A stretch of 64,000 nucleotides of DNA from Methanofollis aquaemaris (GCF_017357525.1 NZ_CP036172.1:1834561-1898560); one strand, 5' to 3'; positions 42,738 to 52,057 are shown, numbered from the stretch's first letter. The notes: generated by a model from the letters alone, not told the origin. Made by a program: numbers and translations.

Positions 42738-43950
42738 AGGTCACGCGCTCTCCGACTTCTTCGCCGTACACCGCACTCGTCCAGGTGCCCGGGGCGACTC
42801 TCCCATTGCGGGTGAGACTCAGCCTCACTGCCTGGTCCTCTTCTCCATCGTCTTCGTCTCTGAATCTGAAGACCGAACCATCCGGCCCGGAGATGAGAAG
42901 GAGAAGAGAACTCTCATTGTCGTCCCATTTCAGGTCGATCGATGTCCTGGCGGTCCCTGTCGGAACGCCGGTCGCAAAAAAGGCATAATCATCCCCGGCG
43001 ATCTCTCCTCTGTACTCCTCGTCCACCCTGGCCCCCCCATCCTCTCTGCTCTCTATGGCGTACTGCCCACCAGCCCTGTGCCCTGCACCATCCCCGTCCA
43101 TTGCGAGGAGGCAGAGGTCGGTCCCACCTCGCCGCCGTTCGGTCCAGAGAAGGAGGTCGCCAGAGAGGGAGGGGGAGGGTTCTTTCATGGACCTGATCTC
43201 CTCGAGACTGGTTGACCCTGATCCGGTGAGGTCTGTGAGGCGGACCTGCCAGATGCCGTCGCCGCTCTCTCTCTCCTGCCAGACGATCATGTCTCCCGAG
43301 ACGACCGGTCGATTCTGTTCTCCCGGTCCGGCGGCGAGCGGCTGTTCCTCGCCGGTGGCCAGGTCGGTGAGGTAGATGTCGGCGGTGCCGTCCCGCCAAT
43401 CTTCCCAGACAACGACCGAGCCTGAGAGCCAGGGTCGACGCTGATCGCCAGGGGCGGTGCAGACCGCGGTCTCGGTGCCGTCGGTGAGGTTATAGAGGAA
43501 GATGCCACTCTCGCTGTTCTGAGTTCTTTCATACACGAGACGGTCCTCTCCGACGACAGGGTGCCCCTCGCTCCAGTTATTTGCCGGGAGGAGGAGGCGT
43601 TCCCTTTCCGGTCCGGTGAGCCAGGCCCGACCGGCACCGTCTGTTTCGATCCAGGCGATGCGGTCGCCCTGCACCGGGACGCCCCCGGTCCTGCGTGCGG
43701 TCAGCGTCCCACCCGCCGGATCATAGGTGAGGATGTCCCAGTCCCGGTGTCCGGGAGCGTACCAGACGACCAGACCGTCGCAGAGGACCGGGTCGACTCC
43801 GGCAGGTGCGCAGGGAACGAGGAGGAGAGGGTGACTCTCAGGGAGGACGCGGAGGGTGGCCGCGCCGCTGCCTGTACTTGCTGCCTGGCCAGGGGCGGCA
43901 AGGACAAGGAGAAGGGCGAGCAATGCCGCGGCCCGGCCGCGGCGGTTCAT
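42706..43950 (-). CDS. Secreted TolB-like beta-propeller protein
   Basis: A 414-residue secreted protein. The signal peptide (1-23) ends LVLAAPGQAAS. The body (about 35-280) consists of beta-propeller repeats, each with a pattern like GDRIAWIE, EDRLVYERTQNSESGIFLYNLTDG or GDMIVWQERESGDGIWQVRL. A C-terminal pre-peptidase-like beta-sandwich (about 300-414) includes the FATGVPTGTARTSIDLKW region. There is no C-terminal membrane helix. The start ATG overlaps the stop of the larger propeller gene upstream, so both come from one transcript. The ligand is unknown. Confidence 0.8.
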   Translation of the reverse strand: MNRRGRAAALLALLLVLAAPGQAASTGSGAATLRVLPESHPLLLVPCAPAGVDPVLCDGLVVWYAPGHRDWDILTYDPAGGTLTARRTGGVPVQGDRIAWIETDGAGRAWLTGPERERLLLPANNWSEGHPVVGEDRLVYERTQNSESGIFLYNLTDGTETAVCTAPGDQRRPWLSGSVVVWEDWRDGTADIYLTDLATGEEQPLAAGPGEQNRPVVSGDMIVWQERESGDGIWQVRLTDLTGSGSTSLEEIRSMKEPSPSLSGDLLLWTERRRGGTDLCLLAMDGDGAGHRAGGQYAIESREDGGARVDEEYRGEIAGDDYAFFATGVPTGTARTSIDLKWDDNESSLLLLISGPDGSVFRFRDEDDGEEDQAVRLSLTRNGRVAPGTWTSAVYGEEVGERVTFTYRWYLEPI

Positions 43951-45818
43951 CGCCGTCCCGTCCCGGCCGCAGAGATTAAAGCGACGAGTGCGGCGGCGAC
44001 ACCAAAGCCAGGTGCCTGCGGTGTGGTCTCTGCAGACTGCGGCACAGTGTCTTCGGACATGGGGGTATGCAGGCTCTCAGTCTCTTTCACCGTGGGTGTA
44101 GTCAGATTCAGGAATTCTGGCGCCGGCAGAGTTGTCTCCTCTCCGGTGACAAGGTCGTACACCATGATCTCGTTCCTGTCCCTCCCCCTCTCGATCCATG
44201 TTACCCGGTCGCCCGAGATGGCGGGGGAGATGAACGCCCCTTCTTTCGAGAGCAATGTCCTGACCTGTCGCTCTCCGGCGTCCAGGATGCGGAGGTGGTA
44301 TGTCTTTCTGTCCCCCGTCTCCTGCCAGATGAACCGTCCGCCGTTGGCCTGGAAGCCCCGGAGTTCCGGCGTCCGGGCGACTTCTTCAGACCGATCACTC
44401 CCCGGAGTCCGCATCATCACCACATATTCGTCACCTGGCCTCTCGGCCCAGACAACATATCCCTCTGAGACGGTGGGCCACTCCAGCCACCCGATTTCGG
44501 TGGTGAACTGCTCTGTCTTCCCGGTCCTGGTATCGTAGGCGATCACCCGCGCATTGCCCTTTCCGTCATACTCCCCCCAGACAACAAGGCCGCCCGAGGT
44601 CCGGGGTTGGTATGGCTTCCAGCCTTCTTCAGAGGGGTAGACCTCTCCGGTCCCGGTGGCGAGGTCGTATCCGGCAACCGTCAGGCTGTAGTTGAGAGTG
44701 CGATCGTCTCGCTCCTTCCAGACGACGCGGTTCCCATCGACGGCGGGCATCCCCGGCCCCCGTTTCCACTCGGTCAGGCCCGTCTTTTCGCCGGTGGCGA
44801 TGGTGTATGCAAAGATCTTCGTGTGGCCTGACGAACTATAGTTCTCCTCTTTCCCGACCCAGACGAGGTGATCGGTCGAGAGTGCCGGCGCCGAGTACGG
44901 GTCGAGGATCGTGCCGGCGTTGACCTGGGTGGTGGTGCCGTCCTCCATCGAAACAAGGTAGAGGTGGTCGGGGTCGATGGCCGGGTTGATCCAGACCAGA
45001 CGGTCACCGGCGAGGGCGAGATATGTCGGGTCGTACTCCTGCCCCTGCACAGTCCTCTCCACGGTAGTGAGGATCAGGTTCCGCTTCTCGTCGATGAGGG
45101 TGAAAAGATGGTCGCCGGGGTTGAGGTGCCCGGTGTCGAGGACGAACGACCAGGTTCTGCCACCGTATCCCTCTTCGACCGTGATCTCCCCCTCTGCAAC
45201 GATCTTCGCCGGGTCGGCCCCGGTCTCGATCCCGCCCTCTGTCAGTTCATAGGTGAGGACGGTGCCTGGCGCGAGGTTGGTGGTCCCCGAGACCGTGATC
45301 GTCTCGCCATGCTCCCAGACTCGGGGGCCGTCGACGTCTGCCCATGAGGGGTACACCGGTACGGTCAACCTGACGATCCCGTCGTCACCCTTCCCGGTCT
45401 CGAAGACGTCGGCCAGTCTCCCGGCCAGGCCGGGTCCGTGTCTGACGGAAAACCCGGCACCTTCGGGGGCGACGACCTCACCTCTTCCGTCATCTTCTTG
45501 GAAGGTGACCGCCGGTTGCCCATCTTCTCCGGCGTCCTGGACGAAAAGAGTGTAGCCCCCTGAGTCCGTGGCCGATTCAACGGTCCAGGAGAACCCTCCC
45601 TCCTCGTTGGTCTCCAGATGATCGCACATGAGTCGTCCCCCTTCCACTGCCCAGATCCACACTCCTCCTTCCCGGTCGGTCTGTCCGGTGACGGTGAGCA
45701 CGTCGCCCGCAGCAAGGGCGTGGGTGTCTGCCGTAGCCTCGAGGTACGCCCCCACCGGCGCAACCATCCAGAAAATCGCGGTTATCCAGAGAATTCCAAG
45801 TATTTCCATTCTGTTCAT
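43947..45818 (-). CDS. Surface beta-propeller protein with PGF-CTERM-like tail
   Basis: A 623-residue surface protein. The signal peptide (1-24) is followed by a beta-sandwich region (about 25-280) with EGGGFSWTVESATDSGGYT-like strands, then propeller repeats (about 285-560), each with GDRLVWINP, TDHLVWVGKEENYSSSGHTKIFAY or DGNRVVWKER. A Thr/Pro spacer leads to PGFGVAAALVALISAAGTGRR, a PGF-CTERM-like archaeosortase sorting signal: PGF, a hydrophobic helix, then arginines. It is therefore probably processed by archaeosortase A and lipid-anchored. It overlaps the secreted propeller gene by 4 nt (ATGA). A membrane-tethered regulator is divergent upstream. Confidence 0.85.
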   Translation of the reverse strand: MNRMEILGILWITAIFWMVAPVGAYLEATADTHALAAGDVLTVTGQTDREGGVWIWAVEGGRLMCDHLETNEEGGFSWTVESATDSGGYTLFVQDAGEDGQPAVTFQEDDGRGEVVAPEGAGFSVRHGPGLAGRLADVFETGKGDDGIVRLTVPVYPSWADVDGPRVWEHGETITVSGTTNLAPGTVLTYELTEGGIETGADPAKIVAEGEITVEEGYGGRTWSFVLDTGHLNPGDHLFTLIDEKRNLILTTVERTVQGQEYDPTYLALAGDRLVWINPAIDPDHLYLVSMEDGTTTQVNAGTILDPYSAPALSTDHLVWVGKEENYSSSGHTKIFAYTIATGEKTGLTEWKRGPGMPAVDGNRVVWKERDDRTLNYSLTVAGYDLATGTGEVYPSEEGWKPYQPRTSGGLVVWGEYDGKGNARVIAYDTRTGKTEQFTTEIGWLEWPTVSEGYVVWAERPGDEYVVMMRTPGSDRSEEVARTPELRGFQANGGRFIWQETGDRKTYHLRILDAGERQVRTLLSKEGAFISPAISGDRVTWIERGRDRNEIMVYDLVTGEETTLPAPEFLNLTTPTVKETESLHTPMSEDTVPQSAETTPQAPGFGVAAALVALISAAGTGRR

Positions 45819-45971
45819 CTGTTCACTCCCTCATCTCTCCTATCCGGGGGGCCGGGCCCGGTGTCCCACTCCTGATGTCGGCGATTGTGCTATAAACGAT
45901 CTCTGTGTCTTCTCTCTCCGGGTCAGGGCCGATCAAGAACCTTTATGGTTGAAAAGGGGGTATGACCACCT

Positions 45972-46685
45972 ATGCGACAGCACGGGGTCTTCTTCGTCCT
46001 TCTCATGCTCATGACTGTGCTACCGGCATCGGCGTTTTCCTCATATGAGGTCGCCCCCTGGGGCGGGGCTGTCCCTGACAGTGCCGGGGTCGTTCCGGTG
46101 CCGCTCGCGTGGTGGGAGGTGCCGATCCCGGTCCTCCTCCTCTTCTTCCTCCTCCCCATTCTTCCGGCATCTTTTTTCGGACTGTTCTGGATGCTGAAGG
46201 TCTGTGTGTCCCTGGGTTTCAAACAGGTGCATAGGGGAGCTCTGCTGGCCAACCGAACAAGGCGCCAGGTCTACGACCACATCAGGGCGCACCCGGGGAT
46301 CGGGTTCGCCGTCCTGAGCCGCGACCTGGGGGTGAACCGCGGGACGATCAGGTATCACCTCGCCGTCCTCGAACAGTTCGGAGCAATTACGATCTGGAAG
46401 AACGGTCGGTCGGTGGGGTACTTTGAGAACTCGGGAAAATATTCTGAGTCGGAACGCCGGGCACTTGCGGGTCTGAGCGAGGCCGAACGGGAGATCTGCA
46501 CGATTCTGGCGATTTCGCCGGGATCGACGAGGAGCGAGGTGGCGGCCAGTCTGGGGGTGGCCGGTTCGACCGTCTCCTGGCATGTCGGCAGGCTCGCACG
46601 CCGCGGGGTGGTGGCGGTGAAAAAAGAGGGGCGAGAGGTCAGATATGATCTCTGCCCGCCGGCATCTCTGGCTGTCAGGGAATGA
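45972..46685 (+). CDS. Membrane-tethered regulator with two winged helix-turn-helix domains
   Basis: A 237-residue protein. Residues 5-22 and about 48-75 are two membrane segments, so the protein is anchored with its C-terminal part in the cytoplasm. Residues about 92-155 form a winged helix with LSRDLGVNRGTIRYHLAVLEQ, and about 165-230 form a second one with VAASLGVAGSTVSWHVGRLARRGVV. Such membrane-bound double wHTH proteins are a methanogen-type regulator family. It is divergent from the two beta-propeller genes, suggesting it may control them. Its end overlaps the convergent DUF1835 gene by 11 nt. Confidence 0.82.
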   Translation: MRQHGVFFVLLMLMTVLPASAFSSYEVAPWGGAVPDSAGVVPVPLAWWEVPIPVLLLFFLLPILPASFFGLFWMLKVCVSLGFKQVHRGALLANRTRRQVYDHIRAHPGIGFAVLSRDLGVNRGTIRYHLAVLEQFGAITIWKNGRSVGYFENSGKYSESERRALAGLSEAEREICTILAISPGSTRSEVAASLGVAGSTVSWHVGRLARRGVVAVKKEGREVRYDLCPPASLAVRE

Positions 46686-47520
46686 TCGGGAAGAGGTCGT
46701 CCTCGTCGACGATGTCGGCCCGCCGCACCTGGAGCGTTCGCATGGAAGTGGGGTCACCCTCGGCCTCGACCTCGCCGCACCTGATAAGGAAGAGGAGACG
46801 GGTGTACAGGAAGGCGTCGCTGCATTGGTGATATTCATCTGACGAGGCCCCGAGTGCTTCCCCGATGACCATTGCAGCGCTGGTCCAGTCCTCCGGAACG
46901 GCGTAGAGCACGTCCTCTCCGAGGGTGGAGGGGATGGTGGGGTAGAGTTGTCCCCGCCAGAGTGTCCTGACATCGTCCTCTTCATTTTTGAGCCTCTCCC
47001 AGCTCCGCAGGTAGAACGCGGCCTCGTCCTGCGTGAGATGTCGGGCGCGGTCGGTCTGGTCCCTGAGCCAGTCGGGCGTGAGTTCGCCGAGGCTGATCGG
47101 GATGACGCGGTCAGGGCCCTCGTCGGGCTCGTCCTCCCAGACGACGTCGACGCCCTCGGTGAGGTCGATGACCTCGAAGGCGCAGGGATCCGGTTCTCTG
47201 GAGAGGAACTCCAGGAACCCGGAATATTCAATGGCCGATCGTCTGGTGAACCAGACGATCCGGCGTGTGTCGCTGGGCCGGGTTTTGTCCCAGAAGGCGC
47301 GGATCCCGGGGAGGTCGTCCTGGTACCAGGGCTCGTATTCGGTGTCGGCATAGAGCGTCTCGAAGAAGACCTGTCTATCGGGATAATGGTAGGGGTTGAT
47401 CGGACCGAGTGATAGGTCGTCTGCGAGAGCGGCGACGTGCTGATCGGGCATGTCTCTGAATGCTGCTTTGAGGCAGCCCCCGGCTGACTCGGTGAAGGCG
47501 ATGTGCATGGTGTCGGTCAT
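46675..47520 (-). CDS. DUF1835/DUF3658 domain protein
   Basis: A 281-residue soluble protein. It starts MTDTMHIAFTESAGG, matching the N-terminal DUF1835 domain with DDLSLGPI near residue 35, and its second half (from about residue 145) reads HLTQDEAAFYLRSWERL, in line with DUF3658. Proteins of this layout are scattered among bacteria and archaea; their biochemical function is unknown. It has no signal peptide or catalytic motif that I recognise. It converges with the membrane-tethered regulator by 11 nt. A stretch of over 600 nt of repeat sequence precedes it. Confidence 0.78.
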   Translation of the reverse strand: MTDTMHIAFTESAGGCLKAAFRDMPDQHVAALADDLSLGPINPYHYPDRQVFFETLYADTEYEPWYQDDLPGIRAFWDKTRPSDTRRIVWFTRRSAIEYSGFLEFLSREPDPCAFEVIDLTEGVDVVWEDEPDEGPDRVIPISLGELTPDWLRDQTDRARHLTQDEAAFYLRSWERLKNEEDDVRTLWRGQLYPTIPSTLGEDVLYAVPEDWTSAAMVIGEALGASSDEYHQCSDAFLYTRLLFLIRCGEVEAEGDPTSMRTLQVRRADIVDEDDLFPIIP

Positions 47521-47699
47521 AGTGGTCTGCTCCGGTCTGGTCAGAGAACGTGTGAGATCAGGTGTGATCCGCGGAGGGAAGAGGATTATGGGTTTGGAAC
47601 GGAACAGAAAGTTTATCTCCAGGTTTGGTTCCGGGTTTTTCCTGTGGGGGTGTGGGCCGGAGGAGAGAGTGGTTTCTGGCTCGCCTTCTCTTCATGATC

Positions 47700-48019
47700 T
47701 CCCCGCCGCCTTCCGTCCCTATCTTCATCTCGGGGGTCCGGGGGCAACGCCCCCGGCGCGAGTGGTGGGAAGGCAGGATGATCCGACATGCCGCCCCCAT
47801 TTAGACTCTTCACCGCAATCTTGCGCTGGAGAACTTTGCCCCCCGGAAACCCCTCACGAAAAGAGGATAGCCGAGGGGCGGTGATTGAACGAGATCCTCT
47901 CTGGTGTCGCGGCGCAAAGAGGGGGAATCCTTCCACATCTTGAAACGCTGCTCTGAGCAATGTTCAATCGCGTATGCTTGAGCTCAGGGTTCATGTTGAA
48001 TTCAACAGAGCCGAAAAAA
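47700..48019 (-). repeat. Dispersed intergenic repeat, minus-strand full-length copy
   Basis: Read on the minus strand, this 320-nt element begins with a T-run and CGGCTCTGTTGAATTC, then CTCAAGCATACGCGATTGAA, GCTCAGAGCAG and GTGTGGAAGGATTC blocks, TCCGGGGGGC, a GGGCGGCATGTCGGATCATC block, and the GC hairpin CGCCGGGGGCGTTGCCCCCGG with CCCCCGAGATGAAGATAGGG. This order equals the copy at 32725-33050. It starts about 100 nt after the 3' end of tRNA-Ser. The rest of the 47521-48122 gap shows no gene I can support. Confidence 0.75.
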
Positions 48020-48122
48020 GTATCAGACATTTGAGTGATGATCGGGCACGAAGCCGTGTCCGAATGAAATTGGATTCTTGCGTTCAATCTGTATCTCTCG
48101 TGAAGAAGAGTGAATCCGAAGG

Positions 48123-48206
48123 CGCCGGGGGGGAGATTTGAACTCCCGAGGTGCGAGCACCAGTGGCTTTCGAGGCCACCGCCTTCCCGGACTAGACTAC
48201 CCCGGC
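48123..48206 (-). tRNA. tRNA-Ser (CGA)
   Basis: An 84-nt type II tRNA with a long variable arm. The acceptor stem GCCGGGG pairs with CCCCGGC, with discriminator G as expected for serine. The anticodon stem GTGGC/GCCAC encloses CTCGAAA, giving anticodon CGA, which reads UCG. The T-loop is GAGTTCAAATCTC. CCA is not encoded. Confidence 0.93.
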
Positions 48207-48251
48207 CTATTGCGGTAACCCTATCTGTCTGCTGCTCTGATAACCTTTGCG

Positions 48252-48455
48252 ATGGAATGCACCCTTCGGTTCCCCCGCGAGGGGGTCGTGCTCACCTACC
48301 ATGGTGAGGAAGGCGACACCTGGGAGAAGGCGCTTCTCTGCCTCGGCGTAAACCCCGACATCGTGATCGTCTTCGTGGAAGGCCGTCCCGTAGCCCAGGA
48401 CGACGAAATAAAAATAGATGAGGCCGAGATAGTCTCGACCTGTTCGCGTGGCTGA
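48252..48455 (+). CDS. ThiS/MoaD-like beta-grasp small protein ending in Arg-Gly
   Basis: A 67-residue beta-grasp protein. The pattern NPDIVIVFVEGRPVAQDDEI followed by EIVSTCSRG is that of ThiS, MoaD and small archaeal modifier proteins, where the last residues carry sulfur or form an isopeptide bond. Here the end is Ser-Arg-Gly rather than Gly-Gly, preceded by a Cys four residues from the end. It may be a sulfur carrier or ubiquitin-like modifier in a diverged form. It sits between tRNA-Ser and the thermosome gene, converging with the latter, with no E1-like partner in view. Confidence 0.75.
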   Translation: MECTLRFPREGVVLTYHGEEGDTWEKALLCLGVNPDIVIVFVEGRPVAQDDEIKIDEAEIVSTCSRG

Positions 48456-48470
48456 TCAGGTGATTGGATC

Positions 48471-50042
48471 TTACTTGCTGGCGGTGACGAACATGTCGTC
48501 GACCCGCACCAGCATGCTCGCCATCTCGGCCGCCGAGAGGATCGCCTGCTTCTTCACCCGTGCCGGTTCAAAGACCCGCTCGGCCTTCATGTCCACGATC
48601 TCGCCGGTGTAGACATTGAGCCCGGCGTATTTCTCGCCGTGTGCATGAGCCGCCTTGAGGGCGACGATCTTGTCGATGGGGTCGAAGCCCGAGTTCTCGG
48701 CGAGGGTCTTGGGGATGTCCTCGAAAGCATCGGCAAAGCCTTCAAGGGCGATCTGGGTCCGTCCGCCGACACTTGCCGCGTACTCTCTGATCTTGAGCAT
48801 CATCTCGGTCTCGACCGAGCCGCCGCCGACCACGAACGTCCCGTCCTCCAGGGCATCCTGAACAACCCGACGTGCATCCTCGACCGCACGCTCAAGTTCG
48901 TCGATGAGGTGCTGGGTCGAACCCCTCAGCAGGATCGTCGTCGCCTTCGGGTTCGGGCACTCGCCGATCGTGACCAGGTCGGCGTCTTCGGTCTGCTCGA
49001 CATATCCTGCCGTGCCGATCATCTCGGGGGAGAGTTCCTGGACCTTGTTGACGATGACAGCGTGCAGGGCCTTGGCTGCAAACTTCATGTCCTTCTCGGG
49101 GACATCCTCGACGGCAAAGATCCCGTACTTCGCCAGGTAATACTGGACGGCGTCGGCGATCCCTTTCTGGCAGAAGACCACGTTGACTCCCGCCGCCTTG
49201 ATTTCGTCCGCGAGTTTTCTGAGGTTCTCGCGCTCCTGCTCGCCGAAGGCGTTGAGCTGCTCGCTCTCCGAGATCTTGATCTTCGACTTCACCTGGGTCT
49301 TGGTGATCTCCAGGGGCTGGGCAAGGAGGGCGATCTTTGCGTTCTCGACCCTCTTTGGCATCGCGTCGGCGACGCGCTTCTTGTTGATGACGACACCCCT
49401 GATGAGTTCTGCGTCGTCCATCGTCTCGCCGACATCCTTGACGACCTTGACATCGTCCTCGTCGATGACGATCTTCCCGTCCTTCTCTTCGGCGACGGCC
49501 TTGACAGCGTCGACGATGATCCCTGCAACCTTATCCTTCACCGACTCGATCGACTTGCCGGTCATCGAGGTGGAGGCGATCTGGGTGAGGATATCCCGGT
49601 CCTCAGGGGTGACGGTGATGACCAGGCCCTTGAGGATCTCGAGGGCCTTGTCCAGACCCATCCGGTAGCCCTGGGCGACGATTGTCGGGTGGATCTCCTG
49701 GCCGAGCATGGTGCCGGCCCGCTCCATCAGGGCGCCGCCGAGGATGCAGGCGGTGGTGGTGCCGTCGCCGACCTCGTCGTCCTGGGTCTCGGCGACCTCG
49801 ACCATCATCTTTGCGCCAGGGTGCTGAACCGAGAGTTCGTGCAGGATGGTGGCGCCGTCATTGGTGATTGTCACATCTCCGGTTGGGGAGACGAGCATCT
49901 TGTCCATGCCCCGGGGGCCGAGGGTGGTCCTCACGGCGGCGGCGATCGCCTTTGCCGCCATGATATTTGACTCCTGTGCCTCTGTCCCCTTGGTGCGTTC
50001 TACATTGTCACGTAAGATTACGACTGGCTGTCCAGCAAGCAT
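48471..50042 (-). CDS. thsA: Thermosome subunit (group II chaperonin)
   Basis: A 523-residue group II chaperonin, folding proteins in a double-ring complex with ATP. Motifs include [12 protein letters not shown] (about residues 40-52), TNDGATIL, the nucleotide site [15 protein letters not shown], and [10 protein letters not shown] near residue 400. The protein ends VTASK and lacks the Gly-Gly-Met-rich tail seen in many archaeal thermosomes. The start ATG at 50042 has GGAGG 7 nt upstream and a CATATATAGA TATA box further upstream at 50082-50091. It diverges from the archaellin-like gene. A lower-case letter in the symbol is only by convention; which paralogue it is cannot be told. Confidence 0.95.
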   Translation of the reverse strand: MLAGQPVVILRDNVERTKGTEAQESNIMAAKAIAAAVRTTLGPRGMDKMLVSPTGDVTITNDGATILHELSVQHPGAKMMVEVAETQDDEVGDGTTTACILGGALMERAGTMLGQEIHPTIVAQGYRMGLDKALEILKGLVITVTPEDRDILTQIASTSMTGKSIESVKDKVAGIIVDAVKAVAEEKDGKIVIDEDDVKVVKDVGETMDDAELIRGVVINKKRVADAMPKRVENAKIALLAQPLEITKTQVKSKIKISESEQLNAFGEQERENLRKLADEIKAAGVNVVFCQKGIADAVQYYLAKYGIFAVEDVPEKDMKFAAKALHAVIVNKVQELSPEMIGTAGYVEQTEDADLVTIGECPNPKATTILLRGSTQHLIDELERAVEDARRVVQDALEDGTFVVGGGSVETEMMLKIREYAASVGGRTQIALEGFADAFEDIPKTLAENSGFDPIDKIVALKAAHAHGEKYAGLNVYTGEIVDMKAERVFEPARVKKQAILSAAEMASMLVRVDDMFVTASK

Positions 50043-50212
50043 GATAGAAACCTCCGATATCTCATTACTATGGATTAGAACTTCTATATATGCCGTTCGG
50101 TGTTGGCCCCGCCCTCTCCCTTCTCCACCTGAAAACCGGCTTCTGACAGGTCTGCCCGCGTCTTTCCGGGCAAAAAAGCAAAGGTCAAACCTCCCGGAGA
50201 CAACCCTCTGGT

Positions 50213-50782
50213 ATGCAGACAGACCGCGATCCCACCGCCGCCCTCACCAGACTGGAGTGCGGGATCCTCGCTGCCATCCTTCTCATGACCGTTGCTGTTG
50301 TCATCCATGTCGGGAACGGGGCGATCGGCGCCCCGGCCGGGATGGTGCTGGGCGCACTGGATATCTCTGGGCATGCCGTCATCATCGACGATCTCTATGG
50401 TCACGCCGACCCGGCCGAACCAGGCAGGATGGGCTCGGTCTCCTTCTCGATCCGCCTCTTCCCCGGTGACATGGGGGCAGTGGACATGGGGCAGGCGGCT
50501 GTCGGGTTTGCCACGAAGGCTGAAGAGTGGTCGCTCACGCGGGACGGCCCGACCCCCCCCGCATGGAAAGTCATCGAACGTGCCAATGTCCCGCTCTTCC
50601 ACCCCGCCGATGACGACGACCTCCTCGAACCCGGCGAAGTATTCGTACTCCTGGCAACCCCCGGCCGTTCCCTCGGCTCCGGCGAGACCTTCACCGTCAC
50701 GGTCGCACCCCCTGGCGGTATCGCCGCCTCGGCCGTCAGAACTGTCCCTTCGAGGGTGACCGGGGTGATGGAACTTGCATAA
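50213..50782 (+). CDS. Archaellin-like/type IV pilin-like protein
   Basis: A 189-residue protein with one N-terminal hydrophobic helix (about 15-36) and a beta-rich body. The C-terminal [17 protein letters not shown] followed by VRTVPSRV resembles the P-x-x-G-A...I-R-T-x-P signature at the end of archaellins, and [10 protein letters not shown] matches the preceding strand. The usual basic class III signal (KRGQAG or similar) before the helix is absent; only RLECG precedes it, so processing by the prepilin peptidase is doubtful. It may be a specialised archaellin-like surface or filament component. It overlaps the next gene by 8 nt. The type IV-like secretion genes at 62-64 kb are 11 kb away. 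Confidence 0.6.
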   Translation: MQTDRDPTAALTRLECGILAAILLMTVAVVIHVGNGAIGAPAGMVLGALDISGHAVIIDDLYGHADPAEPGRMGSVSFSIRLFPGDMGAVDMGQAAVGFATKAEEWSLTRDGPTPPAWKVIERANVPLFHPADDDDLLEPGEVFVLLATPGRSLGSGETFTVTVAPPGGIAASAVRTVPSRVTGVMELA

Positions 50783-51422
50783 GACCGCTCTCGTCGTCGG
50801 CGGCGGAGTCTATGGGGCCACCTGCACCAGGCACCTCCTCGGCGAGGGATGGCAGTGTGTGGTCATCGATCAGGACTCGCTCTGCCTGGCCGCACGTTCT
50901 GTTCTCTCCGGCGGGACCGATGGGAAGGTCTCGTTTGTACGGGGCGGGGTGGCCGCGGCCCTCGACCACTTCACCTCCCATGTTCCCGACTACCTCATCC
51001 CCACGGTTCCCTTCCATCTCCTTGCCGCCCTTGTCTCGCGGGCCTGCGGCTTCGTCCCCTCGGAACTGGGCGCCAGTGCGACCGCCGCGGCGCTCCCCCC
51101 CGACCTCATCCTCTCCTCCTCCGGAGGAACCCTTGTCCTCTCGTATAATCGCGAAGGCTCATGCCTCCCCGTCTGCCCGGCCCCGTCAGTCTGTCCTGCA
51201 ACCGGCGAGCACCGCACCCGTCCGCTGCACACTGTCCTCAGGCACGCCCTCCCGACTGCCTCGGTCCTGGAGAGCGTGCAACTTGCCCCTGGCGTCGGCG
51301 GTCTGCGGGGCGATGACGTCGCTGCCGTGCTTACCCGTGCGAGGGAAGAAGAGAATATCGTCGTCGGGACGGCCTGCCGGTGCCACGGGGTGGTGACGGC
51401 GCTGACAAAAAGAGGAGTTTAG
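50775..51422 (+). CDS. Conserved-looking hypothetical protein with Rossmann-like N-terminus and Cys/Pro motif
   Basis: A 215-residue protein starting at TTG, overlapping the archaellin-like gene by 8 nt. The N-terminal [16 protein letters not shown] segment (residues 7-22) fits a nucleotide-binding beta-alpha-beta fold. The middle has an odd Cys/Pro cluster, [17 protein letters not shown], and the C-terminal part [19 protein letters not shown] has another cysteine pair. No named family is recognised. Its end converges with and overlaps the GfcR-like gene by 4 nt. The cysteine arrangement could bind a metal or cluster; that is only a suggestion. Confidence 0.65.
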   Translation: MHKTALVVGGGVYGATCTRHLLGEGWQCVVIDQDSLCLAARSVLSGGTDGKVSFVRGGVAAALDHFTSHVPDYLIPTVPFHLLAALVSRACGFVPSELGASATAAALPPDLILSSSGGTLVLSYNREGSCLPVCPAPSVCPATGEHRTRPLHTVLRHALPTASVLESVQLAPGVGGLRGDDVAAVLTRAREEENIVVGTACRCHGVVTALTKRGV

Positions 51423-52039
51423 TCGATCCTCGATACCTTGCAGAGCGGGAAGACCGGGACTCCCTCGACGGCCCTGACATCCCGCTTGTCGAAGAGCACC
51501 CAGATGGCCACCGGCCTCGCGCCGTGGGACCGCAGATAGTCGACGACCTCATGGAGGGTTCTCCCGGTGGTGATCACGTCGTCGACGATGACGCACGACC
51601 GACCGGCGACACCGGCGAAACTCCCTGAGACCGAACCCCTCTTCTTCTCAGCCGAACTGTGCTTGGCCGGGTGGTAGATGGCCAGGCGCGATCCCGTCTC
51701 TTCGGCGATGAGGGTGGCCAGCGGGACACCGGAGAGGGAGATCCCGACCACAGTATCGAACTCGGCCTCCTCGGGTCCGATGAGGGTGTCCCCGCTCTCG
51801 ACCGCAGCCAGATACCGGTGGATGAGCATCCTGGCTGTCATATCGATCATTTCGGCATCGCTGGAAACGACTGTCCAGTCGATATGCACATCCTTTGGGG
51901 CCTCGGCCCCGGGCTGCTGGGTCAACAGCCAGGTCACCGTCTCCATCGAGAGGGAGAGTTCATCTGCGATCTGCTCCTGGCTATGCCCTTCGGAGAGGAG
52001 GAGCCGTGCCTTGTTGATCAGTTCGTCGAGGGAAGACAT
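51419..52039 (-). CDS. gfcR: GfcR-like transcriptional regulator with phosphoribosyltransferase fold
   Basis: A 206-residue protein with an N-terminal helix-turn-helix (residues about 5-40, with [22 protein letters not shown]) and a C-terminal phosphoribosyltransferase-like domain holding the PRPP motif [13 protein letters not shown]. This fusion is that of the orotate phosphoribosyltransferase-like regulator GfcR, known in haloarchaea for control of sugar metabolism. The ATG at 52039 is chosen: a GTTATATAC TATA box at 52060-52068 lies about 25 nt upstream, so the message is leaderless, and a longer reading to 52084 would run through the TATA box. It is near prs, whose product PRPP is its likely ligand. 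Confidence 0.87.
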   Translation of the reverse strand: MSSLDELINKARLLLSEGHSQEQIADELSLSMETVTWLLTQQPGAEAPKDVHIDWTVVSSDAEMIDMTARMLIHRYLAAVESGDTLIGPEEAEFDTVVGISLSGVPLATLIAEETGSRLAIYHPAKHSSAEKKRGSVSGSFAGVAGRSCVIVDDVITTGRTLHEVVDYLRSHGARPVAIWVLFDKRDVRAVEGVPVFPLCKVSRID

Positions 52040-52057
52040 ACCAAATTGGTCTGCGGA

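Noticed and set aside
48639-49970. Open frame antisense to the thermosome gene
   Set aside because: The thermosome is unambiguous; the antisense product is Asp/Leu/Gly-rich low-complexity sequence.
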